DNA of 64,000 bases from Lentisphaeria bacterium (lineage in GTDB: Bacteria > Verrucomicrobiota > Lentisphaeria > Victivallales > Victivallaceae): the NCBI GenBank assembly GCA_017508135.1, contig JAFVZN010000019.1, positions 1 to 64,000 of the forward strand. Direction: 5' to 3'. Under the pieces are notes generated by a model. It had not been told where the DNA came from. It was given only the letters and a program-made list of their open reading frames with translations, and searched no databases. Position 1 is the stretch's first letter; every line of letters begins with the position of its first letter. The translations under genes and the position numbers were made by a program. Shown here piece after piece: positions 50,689-60,337 of this stretch.

Positions 50689-53220
50689 ATGGGACTTCAA
50701 CTTTACAATGTTGCTCCCCGGTTGCCGGAGAGCTTGAACTTTCTTGAAAAACTTGCCGATAATATCTGGTGGTGCTGGCACGCGGATGCGGTCGATCTCT
50801 TCACCCGCATCGACCACAATTTGTGGCGCGAAGTAGGCGGTAATGCCAAAGCATTTCTTCGCCATGTCTCTCCGGATGTGCTGGAGGAGTTGGCTGGAGA
50901 CAGCGGTTATCTCCAGCAAATCGAAAATGTCCGCTCCGCGTTTGAAAAAGATATCAGTTCCGCAGTGGATAACCGCAGCCGTGAGGTCGCATATTTTTCT
51001 CTGGAATATGGTATCCATGAAAGTATTCCCATCTTTTCCGGCGGTCTCGGAGTGCTTGCCGGTGACCATTTGAAAGCCGCCAGCGATATGAAACTGCCGC
51101 TGGTCGCTGTCGGTCTGCTTTACCGGCAGGGCTATTTCCGGCAGGTGTTGGACCGCACCGGTTTTCAGACGGAACATTACCCGGTTTCTGAATTGCATGA
51201 GCTGCCCATTGTCCGCGGTTGCAATCCGGAGGGTGATCCGGTCACCATATCCATGAAACTTGCCGACCGTGAACTTTTTGCCGCCGTCTGGGTGTTGTGG
51301 GTCGGCAATGTGCCGCTGCTGCTGCTGGATACGGAACTGCCGCAGAATTCGCCGGATCTGCGCGAGGTGACGTGGCGGCTTTACGGCGGCGACAAGAGAA
51401 TGCGTCTGCATCAGGAGCTTCTGCTCGGTATCGGCGGTGTGAAGGCTCTGCTGGCGATGGGATTTGATCCGCAGGTGTGCCACATGAATGAAGGTCATGC
51501 CGGTTTCCTTTCTCTTGCCCGGCTGGTCCATCTGGTACGGGAGTGCCACCTGGAACCGGATGTCGCACTGGAGGTGGTGTGGCGTTCCAATATCTTCACC
51601 ACGCATACGCCGGTCCCTGCCGGAAATGAGGTCTTTGACATCAATATGGTCCGTCCTTATCTTGCACCTTACGCCAATGAAGCCGGTTTTGATATTGAAC
51701 GGGTCATCCGCTGGGGTATTCCCATCACTGAACGTGACCATGCCAACGAGATGTCGATGACCGTTTTCGGTTTGCGCATGGCGGCTAACTTCAGTAACGG
51801 TGTCAGCAAACTGCACGGCGAAGTGGCGCGGCAGATGTGGAAACATCTCTGGCCGGAACGTTCCGCTTCGGAAATCCCCATCGGGCACATCACCAACGGT
51901 GTCCATATCAACTCCTGGATATCGCCCCGTCACGGCAGACTTTACAACCGTTACCTCTCCCCCGGCTGGATGTACAATCCGCCTTTGAAACAGATCACTG
52001 ATGAGTTGCAGGCGATGCCGGATGATGAACTCTGGGGCGCGCATGAGTTGTGCCGTCAATCTCTGATCCGTTATGTGCGGCGTCATGTGCAGAGCAGCCG
52101 CCATTCCGGAGGGAATATTTCCAGCGGAATCTCTCTGCAGCCGGATGTGCTGACCATCGGTTTCGCCCGCCGCTTTGCCACCTACAAGCGCGGAACACTG
52201 CTGCTGCGCAACAAAGAGCGGCTGCTGGCTCTGCTTCGGGACAAGAGCCGTCCGGTGCAGTTCATCTTTGCCGGAAAGGCGCACCCGGCTGACAACGGCG
52301 GCAAGCAGCTTATAAAAGAGCTTATCGACTTTGCCCGGGCAGAAAATGTTCAGAACAAGCTTCTCTTTCTGGAAAATTACGATATCGGTATGGCGCGCTA
52401 TCTGGTGCAGGGCGTTGACGTGTGGCTCAACACTCCGCGCCGTCCGCAGGAGGCCAGCGGTACTTCCGGTATGAAAGCGGCGATCAACGGTGTTATCAAC
52501 TGCAGTATCCTCGATGGCTGGTGGGCGGAGGCATACGACGGTGTCAACGGCTGGGCGATCGAAGGAAACGATTACTACACGGAAGACGAAGACCGTGACA
52601 ACTTTGAAAGTCAGCAGTTGTTCAACGTATTGGAAAACGAGGTCATTCCCTGCTTCTATGAACGTATCGGCGGTGAACTGCCGCTGCGTTGGATCGCCCG
52701 GATGAAGGCATCCATCGCCACCGGGCTCGGCTTTTTCTCCAGTGCGCGGATGGTGTCGGATTACGACCGGAAATATTACAAACCTGCCGCCGATGCCTAT
52801 GGCCTTATGAGAAAAGATAATGCTTCCGCCGCCAAAAATCTGGTTATGGAAAAGGGCAAGCTGGTGGAAAATTTCTACGGCAACCGCCTCTATATCGGCA
52901 ATCCCGTGGTCGCAGGACGGTTGGATCAGCTCCATGTCGGCGATAAGATACCGGTAACGGTCGAAGTTTATCTCGGCGGTATGCTCCCCGGCGAAGTGGA
53001 AGTCGATGCGTACAGCGGCGTTGCCAATGCCCACAACGAGATCGTGGAAGGCGTGGCTACCCCCCTGACGATGGTCGAAGACCGCGGTAACGGAAATTAT
53101 CTTTACGGCGGCGATATCATCTGCCGCGCATCGGGACGTTTCGGTTTGACCGCGCGGATAAAAGCTGCCGGTAACGCCTGGGACAACAGCGTGCCGGGGT
53201 TCATGTGCTGGCCGAAGTAA
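50689..53220 (+). CDS. glgP: Alpha-glucan phosphorylase (GT35)
   Basis: An 843-residue PLP enzyme releasing glucose 1-phosphate from glycogen. It is of the type with N-terminal DUF3417 (LPESLNFLEKLADNIWWCWH), then VAYFSLEYGIHESIPIFSGGLGVLAGDHLKAASD, the active-site HMNEGHAGF and IFTTHTPVPAGNE, and the PLP Lys in EASGTSGMKAAINGVIN near residue 592. The C-terminal beta domain (VTVEVYLGGMLPGEVEVD) is typical of this subfamily. Between the CBM48 protein and glycogen synthase. Confidence 0.97.
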   Translation: MGLQLYNVAPRLPESLNFLEKLADNIWWCWHADAVDLFTRIDHNLWREVGGNAKAFLRHVSPDVLEELAGDSGYLQQIENVRSAFEKDISSAVDNRSREVAYFSLEYGIHESIPIFSGGLGVLAGDHLKAASDMKLPLVAVGLLYRQGYFRQVLDRTGFQTEHYPVSELHELPIVRGCNPEGDPVTISMKLADRELFAAVWVLWVGNVPLLLLDTELPQNSPDLREVTWRLYGGDKRMRLHQELLLGIGGVKALLAMGFDPQVCHMNEGHAGFLSLARLVHLVRECHLEPDVALEVVWRSNIFTTHTPVPAGNEVFDINMVRPYLAPYANEAGFDIERVIRWGIPITERDHANEMSMTVFGLRMAANFSNGVSKLHGEVARQMWKHLWPERSASEIPIGHITNGVHINSWISPRHGRLYNRYLSPGWMYNPPLKQITDELQAMPDDELWGAHELCRQSLIRYVRRHVQSSRHSGGNISSGISLQPDVLTIGFARRFATYKRGTLLLRNKERLLALLRDKSRPVQFIFAGKAHPADNGGKQLIKELIDFARAENVQNKLLFLENYDIGMARYLVQGVDVWLNTPRRPQEASGTSGMKAAINGVINCSILDGWWAEAYDGVNGWAIEGNDYYTEDEDRDNFESQQLFNVLENEVIPCFYERIGGELPLRWIARMKASIATGLGFFSSARMVSDYDRKYYKPAADAYGLMRKDNASAAKNLVMEKGKLVENFYGNRLYIGNPVVAGRLDQLHVGDKIPVTVEVYLGGMLPGEVEVDAYSGVANAHNEIVEGVATPLTMVEDRGNGNYLYGGDIICRASGRFGLTARIKAAGNAWDNSVPGFMCWPK

Positions 53221-53242
53221 ACAACAATCAAAAGGTGACGAT

Positions 53243-54760
53243 ATGCGGAACAAAGTAAAACGTAATCCCCGGATATTGGTCGTTACGCCGGAAATAACCT
53301 CCCTCCCGGCAGGGATGAATAACATGGGCGGATATTTGCGCGCCAAAGCCGGCGGATTGGCTGATGTGTCGGCATCGCTGGTGGGCGCATTGTTCCGGCA
53401 GGGGGCGGATGTCCATGTGGCTCTTCCGCACTACCGGCGGATGTTCCAGATCGATGTCGGAAAATTGATAAGTGATGAATTGCGCGTTTACATGAGCAAT
53501 CTTCACAACAGCCGCATCCACCTGGCTGAAGACCGGATATTTTACTATCGTGATACCGTTTACAGCAACTATTCCACGGACAGTTTTCATCAGGCGCTGG
53601 CGTTTCAGCGCGAGGTGATAAACAATATCATTCCGGTGGTGAAACCTGACCTTATCCACTGCAACGACTGGATGACCGGACTTATTCCGGCGGCGGCGCG
53701 GCGGATGGGGATACCCTGTCTTTTTACGGTGCATAATATCCACACGCTGAAAAAGACACTGGCGGAGATCGAAGATCGCGGTATTGATGCGGCCCCATTC
53801 TGGCAGAATCTTTTCTTTGAACGGCAGCCGGTCAATTACGAAGAGAGCCGGGAAAGCAACCCGGTCGATTTTCTCACCAGCGGCATCTTTGCCTCCCACT
53901 TTATCAACACCGTAAGCCCCACATTTTTGCGGGAGATAGTGGAAAATTACCATGATTTTATTCCGGAAAACATCCGGCGTGAGATAGCCGGTAAGTTCCA
54001 CGCCGGTTGCGCCAGCGGTATCTTGAACTCTCCGGATGAGGAGTGCGACCCCGAAACGGATGCGTTTCTGGAGAGCTGTTACAACAGCGAAAACCACGCT
54101 TCCGGGAAAGCGGTGAATAAGATCGCTTTCCAAGCCCGTACCGGCTTGACGGTCGATCAGCATGCGCCGCTCTTCTTCTGGCCGCACCGTCTGGATCCGG
54201 TGCAGAAGGGGTGTACCATCCTTGCGGATGTGCTTTATGATCTGGTTCACCGTTATTGGGAGAGCAATCTGCAGATCGCCATCGTCGCCAACGGCGAATA
54301 TCAGAAAGTTTTCAAAGATATCATCGCTTTCCACAATTTCTACGACCGGGTGACGGTGTGTGACTTTGACGAACAGCTTTCCCGGTTAGGCTTTGCCGCA
54401 TCGGATTTCATGTTGATGCCGTCGCGGTTTGAACCCTGCGGACTGCCGCAGATGACCTGTCAGTATTACGGTTCACTGCCGATTGTGCATGATACCGGCG
54501 GACTTCACGATACGGTCAATATGCTTTCGGAAGATGGAACTTCCGGCAACGGCATCGTTTTCTGCAATTATGACAGTTACGCTCTGCGCTGGGCGGTGGA
54601 TGAAGCGATGCGTTTCTACCGCCGTCCGGAGGAGTGGAAACACGGTGTCATCGCCCGGGTGATGAAAGAGGCGCGTTCCCGCTTCAATCACGATGTGACG
54701 GCGCAGGGGTATATCAATATTTATGAATCGATGCTGGCACGTCCGTTGGTGATAAATTGA
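53243..54760 (+). CDS. glgA: Glycogen synthase (GT5)
   Basis: A 505-residue glucosyltransferase extending alpha-1,4-glucan. KAGGLADVSASL near residue 35 is the ADP-glucose-binding loop, HCNDWMTGLIPA and FTVHNIHT are GT5 landmarks, and the C-terminal lobe has PSRFEPCGLPQMTCQYYG with the catalytic Glu and HDTGGLHDTV. N-terminal extension of about 15 residues. Its stop overlaps the TTG start of glgB. Confidence 0.95.
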   Translation: MRNKVKRNPRILVVTPEITSLPAGMNNMGGYLRAKAGGLADVSASLVGALFRQGADVHVALPHYRRMFQIDVGKLISDELRVYMSNLHNSRIHLAEDRIFYYRDTVYSNYSTDSFHQALAFQREVINNIIPVVKPDLIHCNDWMTGLIPAAARRMGIPCLFTVHNIHTLKKTLAEIEDRGIDAAPFWQNLFFERQPVNYEESRESNPVDFLTSGIFASHFINTVSPTFLREIVENYHDFIPENIRREIAGKFHAGCASGILNSPDEECDPETDAFLESCYNSENHASGKAVNKIAFQARTGLTVDQHAPLFFWPHRLDPVQKGCTILADVLYDLVHRYWESNLQIAIVANGEYQKVFKDIIAFHNFYDRVTVCDFDEQLSRLGFAASDFMLMPSRFEPCGLPQMTCQYYGSLPIVHDTGGLHDTVNMLSEDGTSGNGIVFCNYDSYALRWAVDEAMRFYRRPEEWKHGVIARVMKEARSRFNHDVTAQGYINIYESMLARPLVIN

Positions 54761-56766
54761 AAAGTGTTTCGACCGGGAACCGCATATCCAACGAACCGCG
54801 TTCGCCGTGGGATGACAGTTTTCTTCGTCCATATTACGGAAAACTGGCGGTGCGCCGGGAACAGTGCGCGGCAAAAGAGCGGGAACTCTGTGCGGCAGGT
54901 GGCGGAACTCTGGCGGATTTTGCTTTGGCGCATGAATATTTCGGCTTGCACCGTATGGCGGATCGTTGGGTGTTCCGGGAGTATGCGCCCCATGCGGAAC
55001 AGCTTATTCTTGCCGGGGATTTTTCCAACTGGAACAACGATGAACGTTTCCGCTTGAAAGCTGTCGGCGGCGGTGTTTGGGAGGGGGAGTTCCCGCTGGA
55101 TGCGATCTCGCACGGAATGAACTATTGTCTGCGGGTGAAGTGGGCGCATGGCGGCGGTGAACGGTTACCTGCATATTTGCGTTATGCCGTTCAGGACGCT
55201 GAAACGTTGCGCTTTGCCGCTCAGGTGTGGGAGCCGGAACAGCCGTATCGATTCAAATATCCCTCTCCGGAAGCGGCAGCTCCTCTGATATATGAAGCGC
55301 ATATCGGTATTGCCACTGAAGAGTATAAAGTCGGCACTTTCTCCGACTTTGCCCGGAACGTTCTGCCGGAGATCGCGCGTAAAGGTTACAACACTGTGCA
55401 GTTGATGGGGGTGATGGAACACCCGTATTACGGGAGTTTCGGCTATCATGTCTCCAACTTCTTTGCCGTATCCTCCCGTTTCGGTACGCCGGATGATTTC
55501 AAGATGCTGGTGGATGAAGCGCACCGGCTCGGCTTGCGCGTGATAATCGATCTGGTACACTCTCATGCCGTGAAGAACTCCTGTGAAGGATTGGGGGATA
55601 TCGACGGCTGCCGGGAAACATATTTCCATCCCGGTGAACGCGGGGTGCATGAAGCGTGGGATTCATTGTGCTTTGATTACGGAAAACCTGCGGTATTGAA
55701 ACTGCTGTTGTCCAACTGCCGTTTTTATCTGGAAGAGTACCGCGTTGACGGCTTCCGTTTTGACGGTGTTACCAGTATGCTGTACAAGCATCACGGTTTG
55801 AATAAAGTATTTTCTTCATACGATGATTATTTCAACGATAGCGTTGACATTGATGCATGGAACTATCTGACCCTTGCCAACAAACTTATCCATACTCTGC
55901 GCCCGGATGCCGTCACCATTGCCGAAGATGTCAGCGGTATGCCGCTGCTGGCAAACGCGGAAGGGGCGGGATTCGATTACCGGCTGGCGATGGGGATTTC
56001 CGACTGCTGGTTCAAACTGCTGGAACTGCCGGATGAAAGCTGGAATATGGCTCAACTCTTTTATGAGTTGACCAACCGGCGGCAGGATGAGCGCACCATC
56101 GGTTATGTTGAGTGCCACGATCAGGCGATAGTCGGCGGGCAGAGTGCATTTTTCCGGATGGCGGGTGCGGCGGTCTATGATGCCATGCATTGCGGAGCAG
56201 AGAATATCGCTGTGGAACGGGCGGCGGCATTGCATAAGATGATGCGTTTGATAACGGCGGCGTGCTGCGGGCATGGATATTTGAACTTCATGGGCAACGA
56301 GTTCGGTCATCCGGAGTGGGTCGATCTGCCCCGGGAGGGGAATTTCTGGAGTTTCCACTATGCGCGGCGGCAGTGGAGTTTGGAGCGGAACGGAAATCTG
56401 CGTTACGCGCAGCTCGGTAAGTTTGATAACGCATTTATGAAGATCGTGTCGGATGCCGAATTTTACCGCGCCCGGGTCCAGCTGCTGCGCCTGGATGAGG
56501 AGAAAAAGGTTATCGTACTGGAGCGGTGCGACCTGGTGTTCGTATTCAACTTCCACCCGGAAAATTCATATTTTGACTATGAATTTGAAGTACCCTGCGG
56601 CAGTTACCGTCAGATATTGGACAGCGATGACGGCACATTCGGAGGGTTTGACCGGCGCGTTGCCGGGCAGGAACATTTTACCCTGCCGCGCCGGGAAGGG
56701 GAGTTTTTGTCCCTTTATCTTCCGGCGCGGACAGCGTTGGTGTTGAAGCGTTACTGCAGAACGTAA
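54757..56766 (+). CDS. glgB: 1,4-alpha-glucan branching enzyme, eukaryote-like GH13_8 type
   Basis: A 669-residue enzyme making alpha-1,6 branches. A CBM48 domain (FREYAPHAEQLILAGDFSNWN) precedes the GH13 barrel: YEAHIGIATEEYKVGTF, VIIDLVHSHAVKNSCEGL, YRVDGFRFDGVTSMLYKHHG (nucleophile Asp near 336), VTIAEDVSGMP (Glu) and VECHDQAIVGG. The VTSMLY-x-HHG and LGDIDG-type spacing resemble eukaryotic/GH13_8 branching enzymes rather than E. coli GlgB. The start is TTG overlapping the glgA stop; the next in-frame ATG would remove 65 residues. Its 3' end overlaps the convergent gene by 16 bases. Confidence 0.94.
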   Translation: MKSVSTGNRISNEPRSPWDDSFLRPYYGKLAVRREQCAAKERELCAAGGGTLADFALAHEYFGLHRMADRWVFREYAPHAEQLILAGDFSNWNNDERFRLKAVGGGVWEGEFPLDAISHGMNYCLRVKWAHGGGERLPAYLRYAVQDAETLRFAAQVWEPEQPYRFKYPSPEAAAPLIYEAHIGIATEEYKVGTFSDFARNVLPEIARKGYNTVQLMGVMEHPYYGSFGYHVSNFFAVSSRFGTPDDFKMLVDEAHRLGLRVIIDLVHSHAVKNSCEGLGDIDGCRETYFHPGERGVHEAWDSLCFDYGKPAVLKLLLSNCRFYLEEYRVDGFRFDGVTSMLYKHHGLNKVFSSYDDYFNDSVDIDAWNYLTLANKLIHTLRPDAVTIAEDVSGMPLLANAEGAGFDYRLAMGISDCWFKLLELPDESWNMAQLFYELTNRRQDERTIGYVECHDQAIVGGQSAFFRMAGAAVYDAMHCGAENIAVERAAALHKMMRLITAACCGHGYLNFMGNEFGHPEWVDLPREGNFWSFHYARRQWSLERNGNLRYAQLGKFDNAFMKIVSDAEFYRARVQLLRLDEEKKVIVLERCDLVFVFNFHPENSYFDYEFEVPCGSYRQILDSDDGTFGGFDRRVAGQEHFTLPRREGEFLSLYLPARTALVLKRYCRT

Positions 56767-58013
56767 CCGATAGCCGCGTCGAGCAGTCCGAGGGTGTAGA
56801 GGTAATCCAGCACCGTGTAGCGTTTACGGATAAGCTGTGCCGTGCGGATACCGTGAACGAACTGTTCTTCATCCAGACCGATTTCGGTGTAATGGACCGG
56901 GCTTTCGGCGATACGGAGGAGCTTGACTGCTTCATCGGAGGCAATGAGCTGTACCGGGAGCAGTTTCTGCAATTTTTCCCAGATGGCAAAGAGTTCTTCT
57001 CTTCTTTCGGGGGTGGACTCAAATTTTTCCATCGCCAGCTCTTTGATACCGGAACCGTAACAGCCTTTGATAAGGAGCCGGTCGATCTCAGCTTCCCGTT
57101 CCGCTTTGGTGAGCAGCGGTTTGGCAAGAGCTTTTGCCGTTTCCAGCGGAGTGTTGATGATGAACTCCATCAGTTTGGTCGAGGCGATGGAACCGATACC
57201 GACTTTGAAACCGTGGGAAACTTCTTCGCCGTTGAAGGAGAGGTGTTCCATCTCCCAGATGTGGCTCATCAGATGTTCCGCACCGCTTGCCGGACGGGAA
57301 TCTTTATAAAGCTGCATGGCGTAACCGGTGTCAGCAAGACCGGCGAAAACCGGCGCAAAATCTTTGGGGTCGGAAAGCCGCTGGCGCAGCGGTTTCTGCA
57401 CCAGATCCCAGATGTTCTGCGCGATCTTGTCTCTGCCGGCTTCGACGGCAATGATCCAGTCGGCACCGCCGGGGATCTTGGCGAAGAGGTCCGCGTAACC
57501 GGAGGCGAACATCTCCGGCGGCGCGGCGTAAAGCACATCCGTATCCACCAGCAAGCCGTAAGGCGCGGGGCAGGGCAGTGTCATTTTGAAACCGTTGCAG
57601 GACATCGCACTTCCGGCGGAGGTGTAACCATCAACACTGGATGCCGTGGGAACGCAGCAGTAGGGGACATTGGCGATACCGGAAGCGCGCTTGACGATAT
57701 CGTTGATAACACCGGAACCGACAGCAAGGGGAACTACATCCGGCTTGGCGGATATCTCTTTTGCCAGCATATCGGAGATGGCACTGTCCGGATGCAGACG
57801 GGGAGAACCGGGGAAGATGTAGGGCGGGTACTGGTCGGTGAACTGTTCTGAAGCCTTTTTTCCGGCGGCGGCAAAGGTGTTTTCATCTGCGATGATCCAC
57901 GGCTTTTTGCCGGGGAACACTTTGGCAACAAAGTCCGCAAGTTCGTTGAGGGCTCCGGAACCCATGGCAAAGGCGGCAGTTTCCATGCCGGCGGGAATGT
58001 CTATATACTGCAT
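56751..58013 (-). CDS. sn-glycerol-1-phosphate dehydrogenase-like protein (AraM/EgsA family)
   Basis: A 420-residue iron/zinc-dependent alcohol dehydrogenase-fold protein. GSGVINDIVK is the NAD(P)-binding motif, VPTASSVDGYTSAGSA and SGAEHLMSHIWEM hold metal ligands, and EEVSHGFKVGIG the second His, all in the order found in bacterial AraM and archaeal G1PDH. It would interconvert dihydroxyacetone phosphate and glycerol 1-phosphate; a sugar-related substrate is the alternative given AraM's name. Convergent with and overlapping glgB by 16 bases. Confidence 0.85.
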   Translation of the reverse strand: MQYIDIPAGMETAAFAMGSGALNELADFVAKVFPGKKPWIIADENTFAAAGKKASEQFTDQYPPYIFPGSPRLHPDSAISDMLAKEISAKPDVVPLAVGSGVINDIVKRASGIANVPYCCVPTASSVDGYTSAGSAMSCNGFKMTLPCPAPYGLLVDTDVLYAAPPEMFASGYADLFAKIPGGADWIIAVEAGRDKIAQNIWDLVQKPLRQRLSDPKDFAPVFAGLADTGYAMQLYKDSRPASGAEHLMSHIWEMEHLSFNGEEVSHGFKVGIGSIASTKLMEFIINTPLETAKALAKPLLTKAEREAEIDRLLIKGCYGSGIKELAMEKFESTPERREELFAIWEKLQKLLPVQLIASDEAVKLLRIAESPVHYTEIGLDEEQFVHGIRTAQLIRKRYTVLDYLYTLGLLDAAIGYVLQ

Positions 58014-58055
58014 AGTTTTTCTCCATGTTGTTAAGTAAGATGTTTACTTTTATCT

Positions 58056-58084
58056 AAAATAGCATGACAACAGAGATAAATCAA
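58056..58084 (-). promoter_or_regulatory. Promoter of the glycerol-1-phosphate dehydrogenase-like gene
   Basis: Minus strand TTGATT (58084-58079), 17-bp spacer, TATTTT (58061-58056). Confidence 0.5.
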
Positions 58085-58107
58085 GTCATTTTTATGCGGA
58101 ATACAAC

Positions 58108-58136
58108 TTGAAAATTCAAAGTGACGGTAATATATT
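58108..58136 (+). promoter_or_regulatory. Promoter of the SGNH hydrolase gene
   Basis: TTGAAA (58108-58113), 17-bp spacer, TATATT (58131-58136), 37 bp before the start. Confidence 0.6.
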
Positions 58137-58173
58137 AACCGTAATACCGGTTATAAATCATGAAGGTGAATAT

Positions 58174-59412
58174 ATGAGCAAGAATGAAGTTACCTGCGAG
58201 ATCCCCGGCCGTCCGACGGATGCCATTGAGAACAGTTCCACCAATAATGTTAATTGTGAAATTCCCGGCCGTCCGACGGACCCGTTCCGCGATTTGAACG
58301 ATTTTGTCCCGCAGTGGCGCGCCGGAGACGGCAAACCGTTTGCCGGAAAACTTCCGGAAGTGAACTCCGCTTTGAAGAATATTGACCGCGAAAGTGCGGT
58401 GATGCTGACCTTGCCCAAGGCTTTTTTCGCCATCGCCAATGAAGAGGTATGTATCGGGCTGGATAACCTGTTTGTCCTTCACGATAAGAAGCGCGCTCAG
58501 GTGAAAGTTTCTTCTCCGGTCGGCAAAGTCGAGGGCAAGTGGTGGCGTTTCACTCCGGATGCTCCCGGACGGTTCCCGTTGAAAGTCGAAGTCAGCGATC
58601 TTGCCGGACGTATCCTCGGCAGTGCGGAAACTGAGGTGATCGTTTCCGCTCCGGATGCCGGAAACGAACAGAATATCACCATGATGATGATCGGAGACAG
58701 TCTGCTGAGTGGAGCCGTTGCCGCAAAAGAGTTGTTCCGGAGAATGAAAGAACACGGCAATAAAAACTTCCGTCTGATCGGCAGTCACTCCGGCGGCGGA
58801 CGTCCTTTGGAACTGGATAAAGAGGCGGTGGAAGCCTATGGCGGCTGGCGCTGGGCGACTTTTCAGGAGAAGTGGGATGCGGAAAGCACTGCCTACAACA
58901 GTAAGAGCAAATTCATCCGGTTTCAGGAAGACGGTTCAAAAGTGCTGGATTTTCAGGCGTATCTGGATAAATACAATCAGGGTGCCGCCCCGGATATAAT
59001 TTTGTTTTTCCTCGGATGCAATGATATTGCCGGAGCTATGTCGCACCAGTTCGATGATATGCTTATGGATTCCATCAACTATCGCAAGAAAATGCTCGCC
59101 CATATCCGCAGTGTGGCACCTGAAGCATTGATCGGTCTGGTCACTCTGCCGCCAGCCAATTCCCGCGACGCGGCATATCTGGAAAACTACAAAGGCGTGG
59201 TCGTGCGCCAGCAGTATATGTTCAACCAGATGGGATATATCCAACAGCTGATGGATGAGTTTCAGGATGATCCGGACTACTCAATCATTCCGCTCTATTT
59301 GGGAATCGACAGCGATGCTGATTATCCGGAAAACAACGCCGTCCATCCGACCCCGGAGGGCTACTGCAAGTTCGGCAAGTGTTTTGAAGCGTGGGTCAAA
59401 TCGCTTTTTTAA
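58174..59412 (+). CDS. SGNH/GDSL-family hydrolase with duplicated N-terminal motif
   Basis: A 412-residue protein. Residues about 6-36 contain CEIPGRPTD twice, the DNA being a near-perfect direct repeat (58196-58224 and 58256-58284). A beta-rich domain follows (LTLPKAFFAIANEEVCIGLD ... WWRFTPDAPGRFPLKVEVSD), then the SGNH esterase domain: MMIGDSLLSG (catalytic Ser), GSHSGGGRP (Gly), LFFLGCNDIAG (Asn) and NAVHPTPEGY (Asp/His). No signal peptide, so probably cytoplasmic. Deacetylation of an oligosaccharide is a reasonable guess. Followed after 30 bases by an AraC regulator. Confidence 0.88.
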   Translation: MSKNEVTCEIPGRPTDAIENSSTNNVNCEIPGRPTDPFRDLNDFVPQWRAGDGKPFAGKLPEVNSALKNIDRESAVMLTLPKAFFAIANEEVCIGLDNLFVLHDKKRAQVKVSSPVGKVEGKWWRFTPDAPGRFPLKVEVSDLAGRILGSAETEVIVSAPDAGNEQNITMMMIGDSLLSGAVAAKELFRRMKEHGNKNFRLIGSHSGGGRPLELDKEAVEAYGGWRWATFQEKWDAESTAYNSKSKFIRFQEDGSKVLDFQAYLDKYNQGAAPDIILFFLGCNDIAGAMSHQFDDMLMDSINYRKKMLAHIRSVAPEALIGLVTLPPANSRDAAYLENYKGVVVRQQYMFNQMGYIQQLMDEFQDDPDYSIIPLYLGIDSDADYPENNAVHPTPEGYCKFGKCFEAWVKSLF

Positions 59413-59442
59413 GCATTATGATACCAGAGGGGAGTTTGACCG

Positions 59443-60243
59443 ATGCGGGCGTTGAAACCGGAGTTGACAACTCTTGGCAACTTGTTGAAATTTGAGTTTA
59501 AAAAATTCTTTTTCGGCGTGAGCAACGGTCAATTTTCCACCTGCTATCCCTATGCCAGGATCGTGTACTCTTTGGGCAGCAGTGAAGCGAGTTTCATGAT
59601 TGATGGCAAGCAGAAGGTTGACCTTGAGCGTGGTATGTGGATGCTTTTGCCGCCCTTCACAGAAGTGCGGCATCACCACGCGCACCACCGGCAGTTGTCG
59701 CTCCACTTCAGTTACTCGCTCTTGCGCGGTATTGAGATTTTGTCTGTTTTTTCTCATATACAGTATGGTTACGCTCCGGAACTTCTGGAGATGATCGAAC
59801 AAATGGAGCCGGAGGAACCTTTCTGCTTTTTAAACGATGCTGAAATCGTTGTCCGCACCATTTTGAAAAAAATCATGATGCTCCCGGAATTTTCTCTGCG
59901 CGGGGAAGGGGATTGGAAACTTTTGCGTTACAACCGTCTGACGGAGTATCTGCACCGGCATTTGAGTTCAAAAGTTACAGTTGCCGATATGGCAAAGGTG
60001 ATGAATATGAGTGCTCAAGTGTTTGCGCGCAGGTTTGTTGCCGATACCGGGATGACTCCGCGCAAATTCAATGAAAACATCGTCATTGAAGAGGCTATCA
60101 AACTGCTGGAAGCGGAGGAGCTTTCCATCAAAGAGATCGCAGAACAGCTTCATTTTTCCAGTGAATACTATTTTTCGCGCTTTTTCAAGCGGAGCATGAA
60201 TCTTCCTCCGGGGGCGTTCCGGAAAAAGAGGATGCTGGTGTAA
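59443..60243 (+). CDS. AraC-family transcriptional regulator
   Basis: A 266-residue activator-type regulator with an N-terminal cupin-like sensing domain (FMIDGKQKVDLERGMWMLLPPFTEVRHHH) and a C-terminal double helix-turn-helix: VTVADMAKVMNMSAQVFARRF and LSIKEIAEQLHFSSEYYFSRFFKR. Placed directly before the glycyl radical enzyme on the same strand and 30 bases after the SGNH gene, it may control one or both. Ligand unknown. Confidence 0.92.
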   Translation: MRALKPELTTLGNLLKFEFKKFFFGVSNGQFSTCYPYARIVYSLGSSEASFMIDGKQKVDLERGMWMLLPPFTEVRHHHAHHRQLSLHFSYSLLRGIEILSVFSHIQYGYAPELLEMIEQMEPEEPFCFLNDAEIVVRTILKKIMMLPEFSLRGEGDWKLLRYNRLTEYLHRHLSSKVTVADMAKVMNMSAQVFARRFVADTGMTPRKFNENIVIEEAIKLLEAEELSIKEIAEQLHFSSEYYFSRFFKRSMNLPPGAFRKKRMLV

Positions 60244-60281
60244 AAATACAGAAAAGTATATTTTTTCGTTCCTTTTTTCCA

Positions 60282-60310
60282 TTGTCGTATCGTTGCTTTT
60301 GAAGTATATT
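60282..60310 (+). promoter_or_regulatory. Promoter of the glycyl radical enzyme gene
   Basis: TTGTCG (60282-60287), 17-bp spacer, TATATT (60305-60310), 27 bp before the start. The weak -35 fits a site needing an activator such as the adjacent AraC protein. Confidence 0.55.
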
Positions 60311-60337
60311 ATGCCTTGTAAACAAAGGAGGCGTTTT

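Noticed and set aside
50329-53346. 1005-codon open frame antisense to glgP
   Set aside because: glgP on the plus strand has unambiguous motifs; the antisense translation lacks any recognisable domain.
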